Assembly (NCBI RefSeq): GCF_000397205.1
Contig: NC_021237.1
Coordinates: 2,233,001-2,297,000, forward strand
Length of the DNA stretch: 64,000 nucleotides
Direction: 5' to 3'
Source of the DNA: Pseudomonas protegens CHA0
GTDB taxonomy: Bacteria > Pseudomonadota > Gammaproteobacteria > Pseudomonadales > Pseudomonadaceae
Positions within the stretch are counted from its first letter, which is position 1. The number at the start of each line of letters is the position of its first letter. A program made the translations under genes and the position numbers. The notes below the pieces were generated by a model. That model worked only from the letters and a program-made list of their open reading frames with translations, was not told where the DNA came from and searched no databases. Positions 52,851-59,856 of this stretch are shown here, piece after piece.

Positions 52851-52930
52851 TCGAACGCTTTCAGCGTGTCTGCGAACCCAACCTCCAATTGGGCCGCACA
52901 AAACAACCGCCCCTCCAAGGCGGTTTTTTT
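52851..52930 (+). ncRNA. Candidate small RNA with twin CCTCCAA loops
   Basis: The 18-mer with a small ACGCT-TTC-AGCGT hairpin is followed by two hairpins with the same 7-nt loop CCTCCAA: CCCAA/TTGGG (52877-52893) and AACCGCC/GGCGGTT (52905-52925). The second runs into a T7 tract, making a Rho-independent terminator. The loops could pair with GGAGG ribosome sites. On the other strand the loops would read TTGGAGG, like RsmA/CsrA targets. No promoter was identified with confidence. Confidence 0.4.
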
Positions 52931-53088
52931 GTGCCTACGATTTCTCAATCGTGTCGTCACAGCGGCGGTAGTACTGGTAGCTGATCCCGCACGCTTAGCT
53001 CCCTTCTGCTGTAGTTCTTCCCAGAATGTGTCAATCACAACGCAGGGAGTCGTGGGGTATTGACGTTAGTGGCGTGCTTCAATGCTCG

Positions 53089-53111
53089 GCGCGCCGTCGT
53101 GCCCTCACCTC
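53089..53111. repeat. 23-bp repeat, first copy
   Basis: GCGCGCCGTCGT-N5-CACCTC; matches 54196-54218 at 21 of 23 positions. The two copies flank the antirepressor gene, and the second contains the cos-like site. Bases 52931-53088 hold nothing else supportable. Confidence 0.6.
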
Positions 53112-53147
53112 AACCGTTGTCATTTCGACAGTGGTGTGGTGGGTTGC

Positions 53148-54008
53148 TCAGTCAGCGGCCTGCTCTACAGTGAAAATCCAGCATCTGACACTTTGTGCCT
53201 TGCCTTCTTCGTTGCGGGCATGCGCTGAGTGGCTGCATTTGTTGGCTTCGACAAATCGCGGATGTTGGCTAAGGCGTAAGGCGTGTCGCAACTCGGATAG
53301 GTGGGGCATTGCGCAGCGTTGTGCCTGGGCTGCTCGAGTCACTTCATTCAAGTTGATAGCAAGCTTCCCTGGTGCCACGGCGTGGTTGAGCTTGTGACCC
53401 TCCGGTTGCGCGCTGAGGTGGTAAAACAGATCCCAGAACTCTGTGACCAGATCCGGAACATCCGGTTCAGCCCTGCTTATCGCTTCAAGTGCCGGTGTCG
53501 ACAACCCCAACTGGCGAGATGTTTGATCCAGTTGCTCATGGAGTGCGGCACGCAACGCGTTATTACGTGTTCTGTTCAACTCTTTGAGTAGCGTGATGCG
53601 GTGGCGGGAGAGTGCAATCTGCTGATTGACGTTCGGTGCCCCAGCCCGTTCGGCGCTACCTTTGGTCCAGTAACTCCACAATGCGTCGTCGCATTCTTCC
53701 TGGTAGCGGGTGATCTTATCGCGCAGCTCGGTGGGCACTTTATTGGGGCTGATTGAGTAGAGCCAGGCTGGGAGTTTGCGGAGGGGGAGGCAGACCATGT
53801 CGTATTGCTTACCATCACCACCAGTTGTGGTCATTTCAACCATAACTGAGTTGAATTTTTCACTGAGCTTCCGGTATTGGGTTTTCCAGTCCATCCCCAT
53901 ATTGGTAACGATCGGTTTCATTGCTACCAGCGGCTCATTGTCTTTGCCGACAAGGACAACGGTGTCCTCATAGAACGGGACGGGCATCACGTGCTGGGCT
54001 GTTTGCAT
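53148..54008 (-). CDS. P22 Ant-type antirepressor
   Basis: The 286-aa product has the P22_AR N-terminal domain (residues 1-115: PVPFYEDTVVLV, PIVTNMGMDWKTQYRKL, MVCLPLRKLPAWLYSI) and a C-terminal module (about 185-286: DLVTEFWDLFYHL, LAINLNEVTRAA, HLSELRHAL, RCWIF). The C-terminal module recurs at the end of the primase. Antirepressors inactivate phage repressors, which may be the induction route here because the repressor has no peptidase domain. Confidence 0.85.
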   Translation of the reverse strand: MQTAQHVMPVPFYEDTVVLVGKDNEPLVAMKPIVTNMGMDWKTQYRKLSEKFNSVMVEMTTTGGDGKQYDMVCLPLRKLPAWLYSISPNKVPTELRDKITRYQEECDDALWSYWTKGSAERAGAPNVNQQIALSRHRITLLKELNRTRNNALRAALHEQLDQTSRQLGLSTPALEAISRAEPDVPDLVTEFWDLFYHLSAQPEGHKLNHAVAPGKLAINLNEVTRAAQAQRCAMPHLSELRHALRLSQHPRFVEANKCSHSAHARNEEGKAQSVRCWIFTVEQAAD

Positions 54009-54026
54009 GGGGATACTCCCTGCCTA

Positions 54027-54044
54027 TATCGAGGATGCCCGATA
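54027..54044. promoter_or_regulatory. Dyad upstream of the antirepressor
   Basis: TATCG-N8-CGATA, a perfect 5-bp dyad 19 bp before the antirepressor start: a possible operator. Confidence 0.4.
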
Positions 54045-54202
54045 GTAGCGGCGCCCATCTGCGGTTCACAACGTCTCCTCGCTCTGCATTGACCAACAAA
54101 CCCTACCTTCCTAGCGGCACGGGCAGCTGTGGGGGTAGGGGCAGGCGCACTGTTTTGGTGCGGCCTAAGGCCGATTCGGATCGTTCAGCCCCGGCGCGCG
54201 CC

Positions 54203-54221
54203 GTCGTCCCCCCACCTCGCC
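54203..54221 (-). other. Candidate cos site
   Basis: The minus strand reads GGCGAGGTGGGGGGACGAC. As I recall the P2 cos end begins GGCGAGGCGGGG, so 11 of the first 12 bases agree. It lies beyond the 3' end of Q, where P2 has cos. Bases 54222-54465 hold nothing else firm; a 15-codon frame at 54313 follows an AGGAGGT sequence but is too short to call. Confidence 0.5.
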
Positions 54222-54465
54222 TGCGGGCTAAATGGGTCGCTTTTTCTGCACCCCTGCAACCTATTCAGAACAGCGCCGGCCTGGGCGCTCTGGCACGTCC
54301 CTGAGGAGGTAAATGCCTGCGGAACCCTGCGAAGGTAGGCATGTTTTCAGCGCCTGCTGATAGGGGGATAGCCTGCCGAATCTGAGAGGAGCCTCGGGAA
54401 AAGGGTTAGTTTTTTTCTGAGGCTGCTGAGAAGGGGGGAAAGGCCCGGATTTACTGGGCTTGAGA

Positions 54466-54674
54466 CCTAACTTTCATGGGTTAGTTTAGGTTAGGTTTAA
54501 GGTTAGCAATTTGTAAGTTATTGAATTTAAAGGAATTTATAAATCTTAAAATTAACATCTCAAAAGGTTAGAAAATAACCCAGACCTAACCAAAAACTAA
54601 CTTTTATCACTCGGCTGAAAGCCGCATATCACAAGGCCTTCAGCGGTGTTAGTAAAAAACTAACCGTCCTAACC
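54466..54674. other. GGTTAG motif cluster, candidate replication origin
   Basis: Exact GGTTAG at 54479, 54489, 54501 and 54566, and its complement CTAACC at 54586, 54660 and 54669. Partial copies lie at 54467, 54597 and 54648. The cluster surrounds a very AT-rich stretch (54507-54565) and a hairpin CGGCT-GAA-AGCCG (54612-54624). Iterons beside an AT-rich segment are the usual form of an origin for a phage primase-helicase. Confidence 0.5.
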
Positions 54675-54833
54675 TTTTTCCGATGGGTCAACATGAAACG
54701 CCGAAGGCACCTAGGGGGCGGCGCTGGCTGAGGTCTCGCTGCTGTTTGCGCATGCATTCACACAAACGGACCCCGAAACGGCCCCCAACTGATTGCAGTC
54801 ATGTACATGCACCGCTGGAGGCCTTGAAATACT

Positions 54834-54880
54834 TGGAGCGGGTGAAGGGAATCGAACCCTCGTTATCAGCTTGGGAAGCT
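54834..54880 (-). pseudogene. 3' fragment of tRNA-Gly(CCC)
   Basis: Read on the minus strand: anticodon loop TTCCCAA, 3' arm of the anticodon stem, variable loop, T arm with GGTTCGATTCC, acceptor 3' strand CACCCGC, then TCCA. The 5' half (acceptor 5' strand and D arm) is missing and the 5' side of the anticodon stem pairs poorly. This is the part of a tRNA gene that integrating elements duplicate. The dyad TATGCAC/GTGCATA lies just beyond (54889-54925). The rest to 55052 holds nothing supportable. Confidence 0.7.
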
Positions 54881-55052
54881 TAACTGGCTATGCACATCTA
54901 TAAAGGACGGGGTCTTTCGTGCATACCAACTGATAGGAGGGACTTCCTGTCGCTTATTTTGGGGGGTATTCGATGGTGTTCAGATTTTTGAAACTATTTT
55001 TTATGCATGCCAAAGCCCGCTGATGCGAGCTTTTGGACAGTGCTTTTGTAGT

Positions 55053-55667
55053 TTAGGCTAACAAATCAATATAGCTATTTATCTCTAGTGTTGGGGGGGA
55101 TAATAGTGGTTTGATCATTGCAGTGTGCTGCTTGAAGGTAAAGGGCTTAAATGTCGCAGCATAATCATTCAGAAGTCCCTTTAAGCGCTCAGCAATGGTT
55201 TTAACCTTATTAATAAACTCGTCATGACTTTGGCATTTTGTTCTGATCTGTAAAGGGTCGCACACTAACCATAGATTTAGGCTTTCTAATTCATATTCAA
55301 TGTCGATGAATATGTGCTGAAAATCTTGGGGGAAAAACCTATGGAAAATAGTATTAAATTTTTCTTCTATGTCGGACTTTTTTATGTTTTTAAATCTTGA
55401 TGACTTTAGCTCGGCTATGTAGAAATGGTATTTTTCATTCGATCCTTTGACTATCGCTATTCCATCTACTGACTTTGGGGGGGCTGCAAAGGTCGGGGTG
55501 CAATAATAATCGTCTGGTTTGAGTATTACAATTTTGTTGCTGTCAAGGTCCCCATTATCTAAAAGTAAGGTGGTTCCAATTTCAACTTCCATACCTTGTT
55601 CAGACAAGGTATGTCTAATTAGTTGTTGCATGGAGGGGTCAGCGTATATGCTTGGGATCAATTGCAA
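55053..55667 (-). CDS. Probable PD-(D/E)XK nuclease-like partner protein
   Basis: A 204-aa soluble protein. VDGIAIVKG.. with Asp68 and YIAELKSS with Glu86-x-Lys88 give D-x17-E-x-K, the spacing of a PD-(D/E)XK nuclease core. Strand predictions around them (hydrophobic runs IAIV and FYIAEL) agree. The C-terminal half is helical. It overlaps the ATPase gene by 10 nt, so it is made with it. Low GC. No exact family recognised. Confidence 0.6.
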   Translation of the reverse strand: MQLIPSIYADPSMQQLIRHTLSEQGMEVEIGTTLLLDNGDLDSNKIVILKPDDYYCTPTFAAPPKSVDGIAIVKGSNEKYHFYIAELKSSRFKNIKKSDIEEKFNTIFHRFFPQDFQHIFIDIEYELESLNLWLVCDPLQIRTKCQSHDEFINKVKTIAERLKGLLNDYAATFKPFTFKQHTAMIKPLLSPPTLEINSYIDLLA

Positions 55668-57136
55668 TCATCCTTGTTGTTTTGAGAGTTCTCACCCATA
55701 AGCAGTTCCATACGCTCGTTTATCAAGTCTTCTGATGCATCACCAAAGTTTTCGTCATTTATGCCAAACTCATCAACGATCTGAGGGATTCCAATGCTGC
55801 CTTTTTCCTCCATTAGAAATAAGTCGCATTGTACGTCTTTACTTGGCAAAATTCCTTCGATCACTAAGTTACTAGCTTTGTTGAACACGTAGTTGCTGTG
55901 TGAGGTCATAATCACGGAAACTCCTAGCTGAGCAAGATCCGCATAAAACCTGGTCATTTTAATTTGATTTATTGGGTGTAAATGTGCTTCGGGCTCTTCA
56001 ATGATAAGTATTTTCTTGAAGTCAATTGGAGTCGTTTTATTTCTTCGTCTCAAACGAGCTTTAATTGAAGACTCTTCGGTATTCCATGCTATGACATGGC
56101 GAATGTAGGCAACAATAGGTGCGGTTTCAGACACCATTGAAGATGTAGAGGATATATCTAGCCGTAATGTCGTACCGTTAGGCCTGTAGAATAGCTTCTT
56201 TTCTTCGAAGTCAAACTCAATGCAGCCCTTTAAAACGTCAGCTTCAATGTTTTTTGCAAGTTTCTCAAATTGCTGTACGTTTCTATCTATCGCTACAATG
56301 TTGGTGAGTCTAATGAAATAGTCGCTTAACTGACCTGAAATGCCCGGCAACTCAATTTTAGATGTAAGAAATGACCGGCTTTTAGAAAGCTCTGCGATAA
56401 TTTGCCCAAATGCGGATAGCGCTTGATATAGACCTGAACGAGATGCAGGTAGGTAATCGATATCTAGAATGTTTTCTGCTGCATCTACTAATGACTGAAT
56501 GACTCTTCGGACGCAAACTGATTTTACTTTCCTTATTATGTCTTCGGCGTCTTCAGTGGTTGATATATATATGACGAGGTCTTTGCCAATTATTGTGGTG
56601 TTTCTATTTTGCTTGGAGTATCTGAGAATTACGCCATGATTAAATTCTATATTGGCAACTTTGAACTCATCAATGTTTCCCTCCAAGGAAAAGCTAACGC
56701 TGCCTAGATCTACAGATATCTTGGCTATGTTGGAGTCTGAGAAGCTATTGGAAATAGAGTTGTGTTCGGAATAAGAGCTTCTGACTTTTTTTGAGAACTC
56801 TTCACCAACGCTGTGCTGTAAAAAGTCCTTTGCGAGATGACGGTAAAAAGTTAAGGCGTTGAGGGATTTTGACTTCTTATCTTTTATTAGATTTTTGAAA
56901 TCGGTAACTTCTTGTTTTGGAGAGTCTTCCTCTTCGTCAGCGATTTCATACAAAAACATCCTTCTATTGAAGGAGGTTATTGAGCTGAATTCAAGCAGGC
57001 TTTTTACCATGAAATAAAATATGGTTAATACGTAGGATTTTCCTACGTTGTTGTCACCTACTATTAGATGGAATTTTTTTTGTGTGTCAAAAGTGAATTC
57101 TTTAACCGGGCCGAAATTCTCAATTTTAACTTTCAT
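55658..57136 (-). CDS. ABC/OLD-like ATPase, candidate defence protein
   Basis: The 492-aa product starts with MKVKIENFGPVKEF and Walker A GDNNVGKS (residues 27-34). A long insert of about 300 residues follows, partly helical. Then come Walker B IIEEPEAHLHP (E380-P386) and the switch His413 in TSHSNYV. This is the RecF/OLD/AAA_15 layout used by many anti-phage systems. AT-rich against the phage core. It forms an operon with the nuclease-like gene at the prophage's right end. Confidence 0.8.
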   Translation of the reverse strand: MKVKIENFGPVKEFTFDTQKKFHLIVGDNNVGKSYVLTIFYFMVKSLLEFSSITSFNRRMFLYEIADEEEDSPKQEVTDFKNLIKDKKSKSLNALTFYRHLAKDFLQHSVGEEFSKKVRSSYSEHNSISNSFSDSNIAKISVDLGSVSFSLEGNIDEFKVANIEFNHGVILRYSKQNRNTTIIGKDLVIYISTTEDAEDIIRKVKSVCVRRVIQSLVDAAENILDIDYLPASRSGLYQALSAFGQIIAELSKSRSFLTSKIELPGISGQLSDYFIRLTNIVAIDRNVQQFEKLAKNIEADVLKGCIEFDFEEKKLFYRPNGTTLRLDISSTSSMVSETAPIVAYIRHVIAWNTEESSIKARLRRRNKTTPIDFKKILIIEEPEAHLHPINQIKMTRFYADLAQLGVSVIMTSHSNYVFNKASNLVIEGILPSKDVQCDLFLMEEKGSIGIPQIVDEFGINDENFGDASEDLINERMELLMGENSQNNKDDCN

Positions 57137-57667
57137 GGTTGTATTGACTTGAATTTGGTATGAGGTTGAATAGCTTTAAAGCAGAATATAATTTGTATGT
57201 CTGGCTTTTGTGTTTGTGGTGATTTAGATATGTCCATATATTCGCACCGTATCAGTTTGGCTTATTAGTGACTAATTTAGCATCCTTGCTTATAGCTGGG
57301 CTCTGCCATAAAAGATTCACAAAGCCAATAATCTATTGAAGGCTGAAATTCTTTATTTCATGTCGAGATAAGCTCGCCTTTTTTGAGTCACCTCTGGTCT
57401 ATTGCTGCCCCAATCATAGCCACTCACACTCAATTTCACTAGCGTCTATTGAGGATTGGAGTATGTCTCTGTATGCCAGCAGCTGAGATTGATCAGTTGA
57501 GACCCGTTGGGTAGAGGTTGGCACATTTCAGTCACACCAAGCACCACCCCAAGTCGTCTGCATTTAGGAAGGGGGAAGCTCAGCTATTATGGGAAAGGGT
57601 TGGTACAAAAGTGGTACAGGCTTTCACTCGTTTGCTGTACACGCCCTAAGTTAGAAGGAGAATAGGA
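57137..57667. other. Non-coding right end of prophage
   Basis: About 530 bp without a convincing gene. It should hold the promoter of the ATPase operon (AT-rich near 57137-57260) and integrase arm sites close to attR. Confidence 0.6.
57608..57617. repeat. Putative integrase arm site near attR
   Basis: AAAGTGGTAC, the exact complement of GTACCACTTT at 20911-20920; TTGGTAC precedes it at 57600. Confidence 0.45.
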
Positions 57668-57751
57668 TTAGTAGGTCCAATCCATCATCGGCGCCACGCT
57701 GAAGCGCCGGGAAGGTTCTGAACGGGAAGGGCTTGAAGCGGTAAAGGGCAT
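57668..57751 (-). pseudogene. dusA: Displaced original 5' end of dusA
   Basis: Codes 27 residues, MPFTASSPSRSEP then SRRFSVAPMMDWT, and stops in phage DNA after one more codon. The last 13 codons encode the same residues as the phage-borne end of the intact dusA at 20821, differing only at third positions outside the core. Confidence 0.9.
57675..57688. other. Right attachment core (attR)
   Basis: GTCCAATCCATCAT, identical to the left core. The host sequence to its right is the original start of dusA. An inverted repeat CAACCGCC/GGCGGTTG lies in the old leader near 57775-57799. Confidence 0.9.
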
Positions 57752-57869
57752 GGGATGTTTGTCGCTTTGCGGGGCAACCGCCTGTGGTCATGGCGGTTGT
57801 CGGGGTGACGAATTGGCGCAGTTTATCAGGAAGTGCCACGCCGACGTTGTGCTCTGAGCCTTTGCCGGA

Positions 57870-58769
57870 CTAGCGAGGCTGTCCGAGCATCCGTCCCAGC
57901 TGCGCCAGCCAGTGGTAGCCCACCACGAAACTGAATCGTAGCCAGACACCCGCGCAGATGCTCCAGGAGAGGACCCGGGGATAGTCCTCACGAAAAAACT
58001 TGCCATAGAAGCGGATCATGCCTCGGTGCTTGTGCCATTCGACGAACACCGGGCGGGTGCGGCTGCAGGCGCCCCAGGCGTGAAAGATCCTGGCCTGGGG
58101 TACGAAGCAGACTTTCCAGCCTTCCTGGCGAAAGCGCATGCACAGGTCCAGGTCCTCGCAGTGCAGGAAGTAGCCTTCGTCCCAGCCGCCGACGCTGTCC
58201 AGGGCTTTGCGCTTGACCAGCATGCAGGCGCCGGAAATGGCTTCTACCTGCGTCGGACGGCTGGGCAGGGGCTCGCGGTGCAGAAGAAAGTCGGAGAACA
58301 GTCGCGGCGAGAGCCAGGCCAGGCCCGACAGGTTAAGGGCGCGTACTACTGCTCGCCGTGGGGTGGGGAAGACCCGACGTCCACCGGGCTGTTCGCTGCC
58401 GTCGAAGTTGCACAGCAGGCCACCTGCCATGCCCAGATCGTGGGTGTGGCGCAGGGCGTCGATCATTCCTTGCAAGGCGCCCGGTTGCAATACGGTGTCG
58501 GGGTTGAGGAACAGGATGTGTGGCTGCTCGCAGTGACTGGCGCCTAGGTTGCAGGCCGCGGCGAAGCCGGTGTTGCTTGGGTTGCGCAGGATGAGCAGGC
58601 GTTCATCGGCAGCGAACCGGGTGGCAACCTGCTCCAGGCTGCCGTCATGGGAGGCATTGTCTACCAGCACCAGCCGGTTGATGTCCTGGGCCAGCACCGA
58701 GATCACGCAGTCCTCCAGCAGAAGGCCGGCGTTGTAGTTGACCACCACCACATCACAGGAACGCGGCAT
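57870..58769 (-). CDS. GT2-family glycosyltransferase (rhamnosyltransferase-like)
   Basis: A 299-aa GT-A enzyme: VVVVNYNAGLLLEDC at the N-terminus, LVDNASHDGS, and FLNPDTVL with the DxD-type region. YFLHCEDLDLCMRFRQEGW is the acceptor-side motif. The C-terminus has one or two hydrophobic segments. Likely adds a deoxyhexose or similar sugar to a surface polysaccharide. Overlaps the upstream gene by 17 nt. Confidence 0.85.
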   Translation of the reverse strand: MPRSCDVVVVNYNAGLLLEDCVISVLAQDINRLVLVDNASHDGSLEQVATRFAADERLLILRNPSNTGFAAACNLGASHCEQPHILFLNPDTVLQPGALQGMIDALRHTHDLGMAGGLLCNFDGSEQPGGRRVFPTPRRAVVRALNLSGLAWLSPRLFSDFLLHREPLPSRPTQVEAISGACMLVKRKALDSVGGWDEGYFLHCEDLDLCMRFRQEGWKVCFVPQARIFHAWGACSRTRPVFVEWHKHRGMIRFYGKFFREDYPRVLSWSICAGVWLRFSFVVGYHWLAQLGRMLGQPR

Positions 58770-59856
58770 GGGCCCCCTCGAAGCGTTTTGCCCAGGAGTT
58801 GGCTTCGCGGAACTTCAAGGTCTCGGCCAGGGGCTCGGTAAACGTCAGCGCCTGGTGGATCACTCGGGAGATGTCGTCGAGGCTGTCGCTGAGAAACACT
58901 CCCGGAAGATGGCGCCTGGTGCCCATTTCGCCGAATACGGTGCTGACCACTGGCAAGCCCAGGGCCCGGTACTCGTAATATTTGATCGGGTCGACGTAGC
59001 GGGTGATGTCGTTGCACTTGAACGGGATCAGGCCGACATCGAACTCGGCCATGGCTTGCAGCGCGGCCTCGTGGGACAGCGCCGGCAAGCACCGGATATT
59101 GTCCGGCAGTGCCCTGGGCGAAGGTCCGTGCTGGGGGCCGATCAGGCGTACCTCGGCCCCGGGAAAGGCCACGGCCAGGGCAAGCACGAATTCCCAGTCG
59201 AACCACTTGGCGAGGGTGCCGATGTAGCCGAACACCGGCCGTGTTCCATGTGCTGCGCGCCGGGACAGGGGCAGGGCGGGCAGGCGTTCGCTGGCGCAAC
59301 CATTGAGCAGCAGCCGGGTATCGACCTGTTGCCGTTGCCAGTAGCGCTGCAAAGTCGTGCAAGAGGCCAGGGCGGTGACCACAGCCCGGGCGGTCTGGTG
59401 CTGGCGCCGGTGCATGGCACGGCGCGACCAGCCGCGATAGAACGCCGGTACGTTGTCCATGACGTCATAGAAACTGCCGGCGAAGATCGGTTCCTGCAGC
59501 AGTTGCAGGGCCAGCCTCGAGGGTTTGCCGATGCCGAGCTGGGTCGGTGCCTGGGCAAAATGGCGGATCTGTTGCTTGAGCTCCTGCCAGAACAGGCGAT
59601 TGACCCAGCCCGAGCCGGGCAGGGGCTCTATGGGCAGGGCCCGGGGCCTGGCCAGGGTCAGCCAGTCCGGCACGGCGACGGTCGGGCCCTGGTATGGCGG
59701 GCGGGTAAGCAAGTCGGCCAGTACCGGCAAGCGCGTGGGATAGGGTTCGACCCACAGCACGGGGGCCTGGGTGGCCGCATGGAACTGGCGCACCAGTTCA
59801 TGGGGGCGCTGCGCGAAGCTGTGCCAGCTGACCGGTGACAGATAGACCAGCCTCAT
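58753..59856 (-). CDS. GT4-like glycosyltransferase
   Basis: The 367-aa protein has the two-Rossmann GT-B layout: an N-terminal half beginning MRLVYLSPVSWHSFAQRPHEL, a middle FGYIGTLAKWFDWEFV, and a C-terminal nucleotide-sugar site PIKYYEYRALGLPVVST. ATG at 59856 overlaps the stop of the upstream gene. Sugar specificity unknown. Confidence 0.82.
   Translation of the reverse strand: MRLVYLSPVSWHSFAQRPHELVRQFHAATQAPVLWVEPYPTRLPVLADLLTRPPYQGPTVAVPDWLTLARPRALPIEPLPGSGWVNRLFWQELKQQIRHFAQAPTQLGIGKPSRLALQLLQEPIFAGSFYDVMDNVPAFYRGWSRRAMHRRQHQTARAVVTALASCTTLQRYWQRQQVDTRLLLNGCASERLPALPLSRRAAHGTRPVFGYIGTLAKWFDWEFVLALAVAFPGAEVRLIGPQHGPSPRALPDNIRCLPALSHEAALQAMAEFDVGLIPFKCNDITRYVDPIKYYEYRALGLPVVSTVFGEMGTRRHLPGVFLSDSLDDISRVIHQALTFTEPLAETLKFREANSWAKRFEGAHAAFL

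Larger units (their letters stand above)
20736..57688. mobile_element. P2-type prophage integrated in dusA
   Basis: About 37 kb bounded by a 14-bp core. It holds an integrase beside the left end, a repressor with Cro and CII homologues, an Ogr activator and a primase-helicase. It also has every expected P2 virion gene: Q P O N M L X, lysis genes, R S V W J I, fibre and chaperone, FI FII E E' T U D. A cos-like site is present. No disrupted essential gene was seen, so it may be inducible. P2 gene A, cox and B homologues were not recognised; the replication and immunity modules are of another origin. Confidence 0.93.

Noticed and set aside
52796..53038. 80-aa minus-strand frame
   Set aside because: GTG start without ribosome site, and it runs through the plus-strand terminator and the twin-loop hairpins; better explained as RNA structure.
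54313..54360. 15-codon frame behind AGGAGGT
   Set aside because: Good ribosome site but too short to separate from chance; noted in the cos entry.
54834..54880. Functional tRNA-Gly gene
   Set aside because: The 5' acceptor strand and D arm are absent and the anticodon stem is mismatched.
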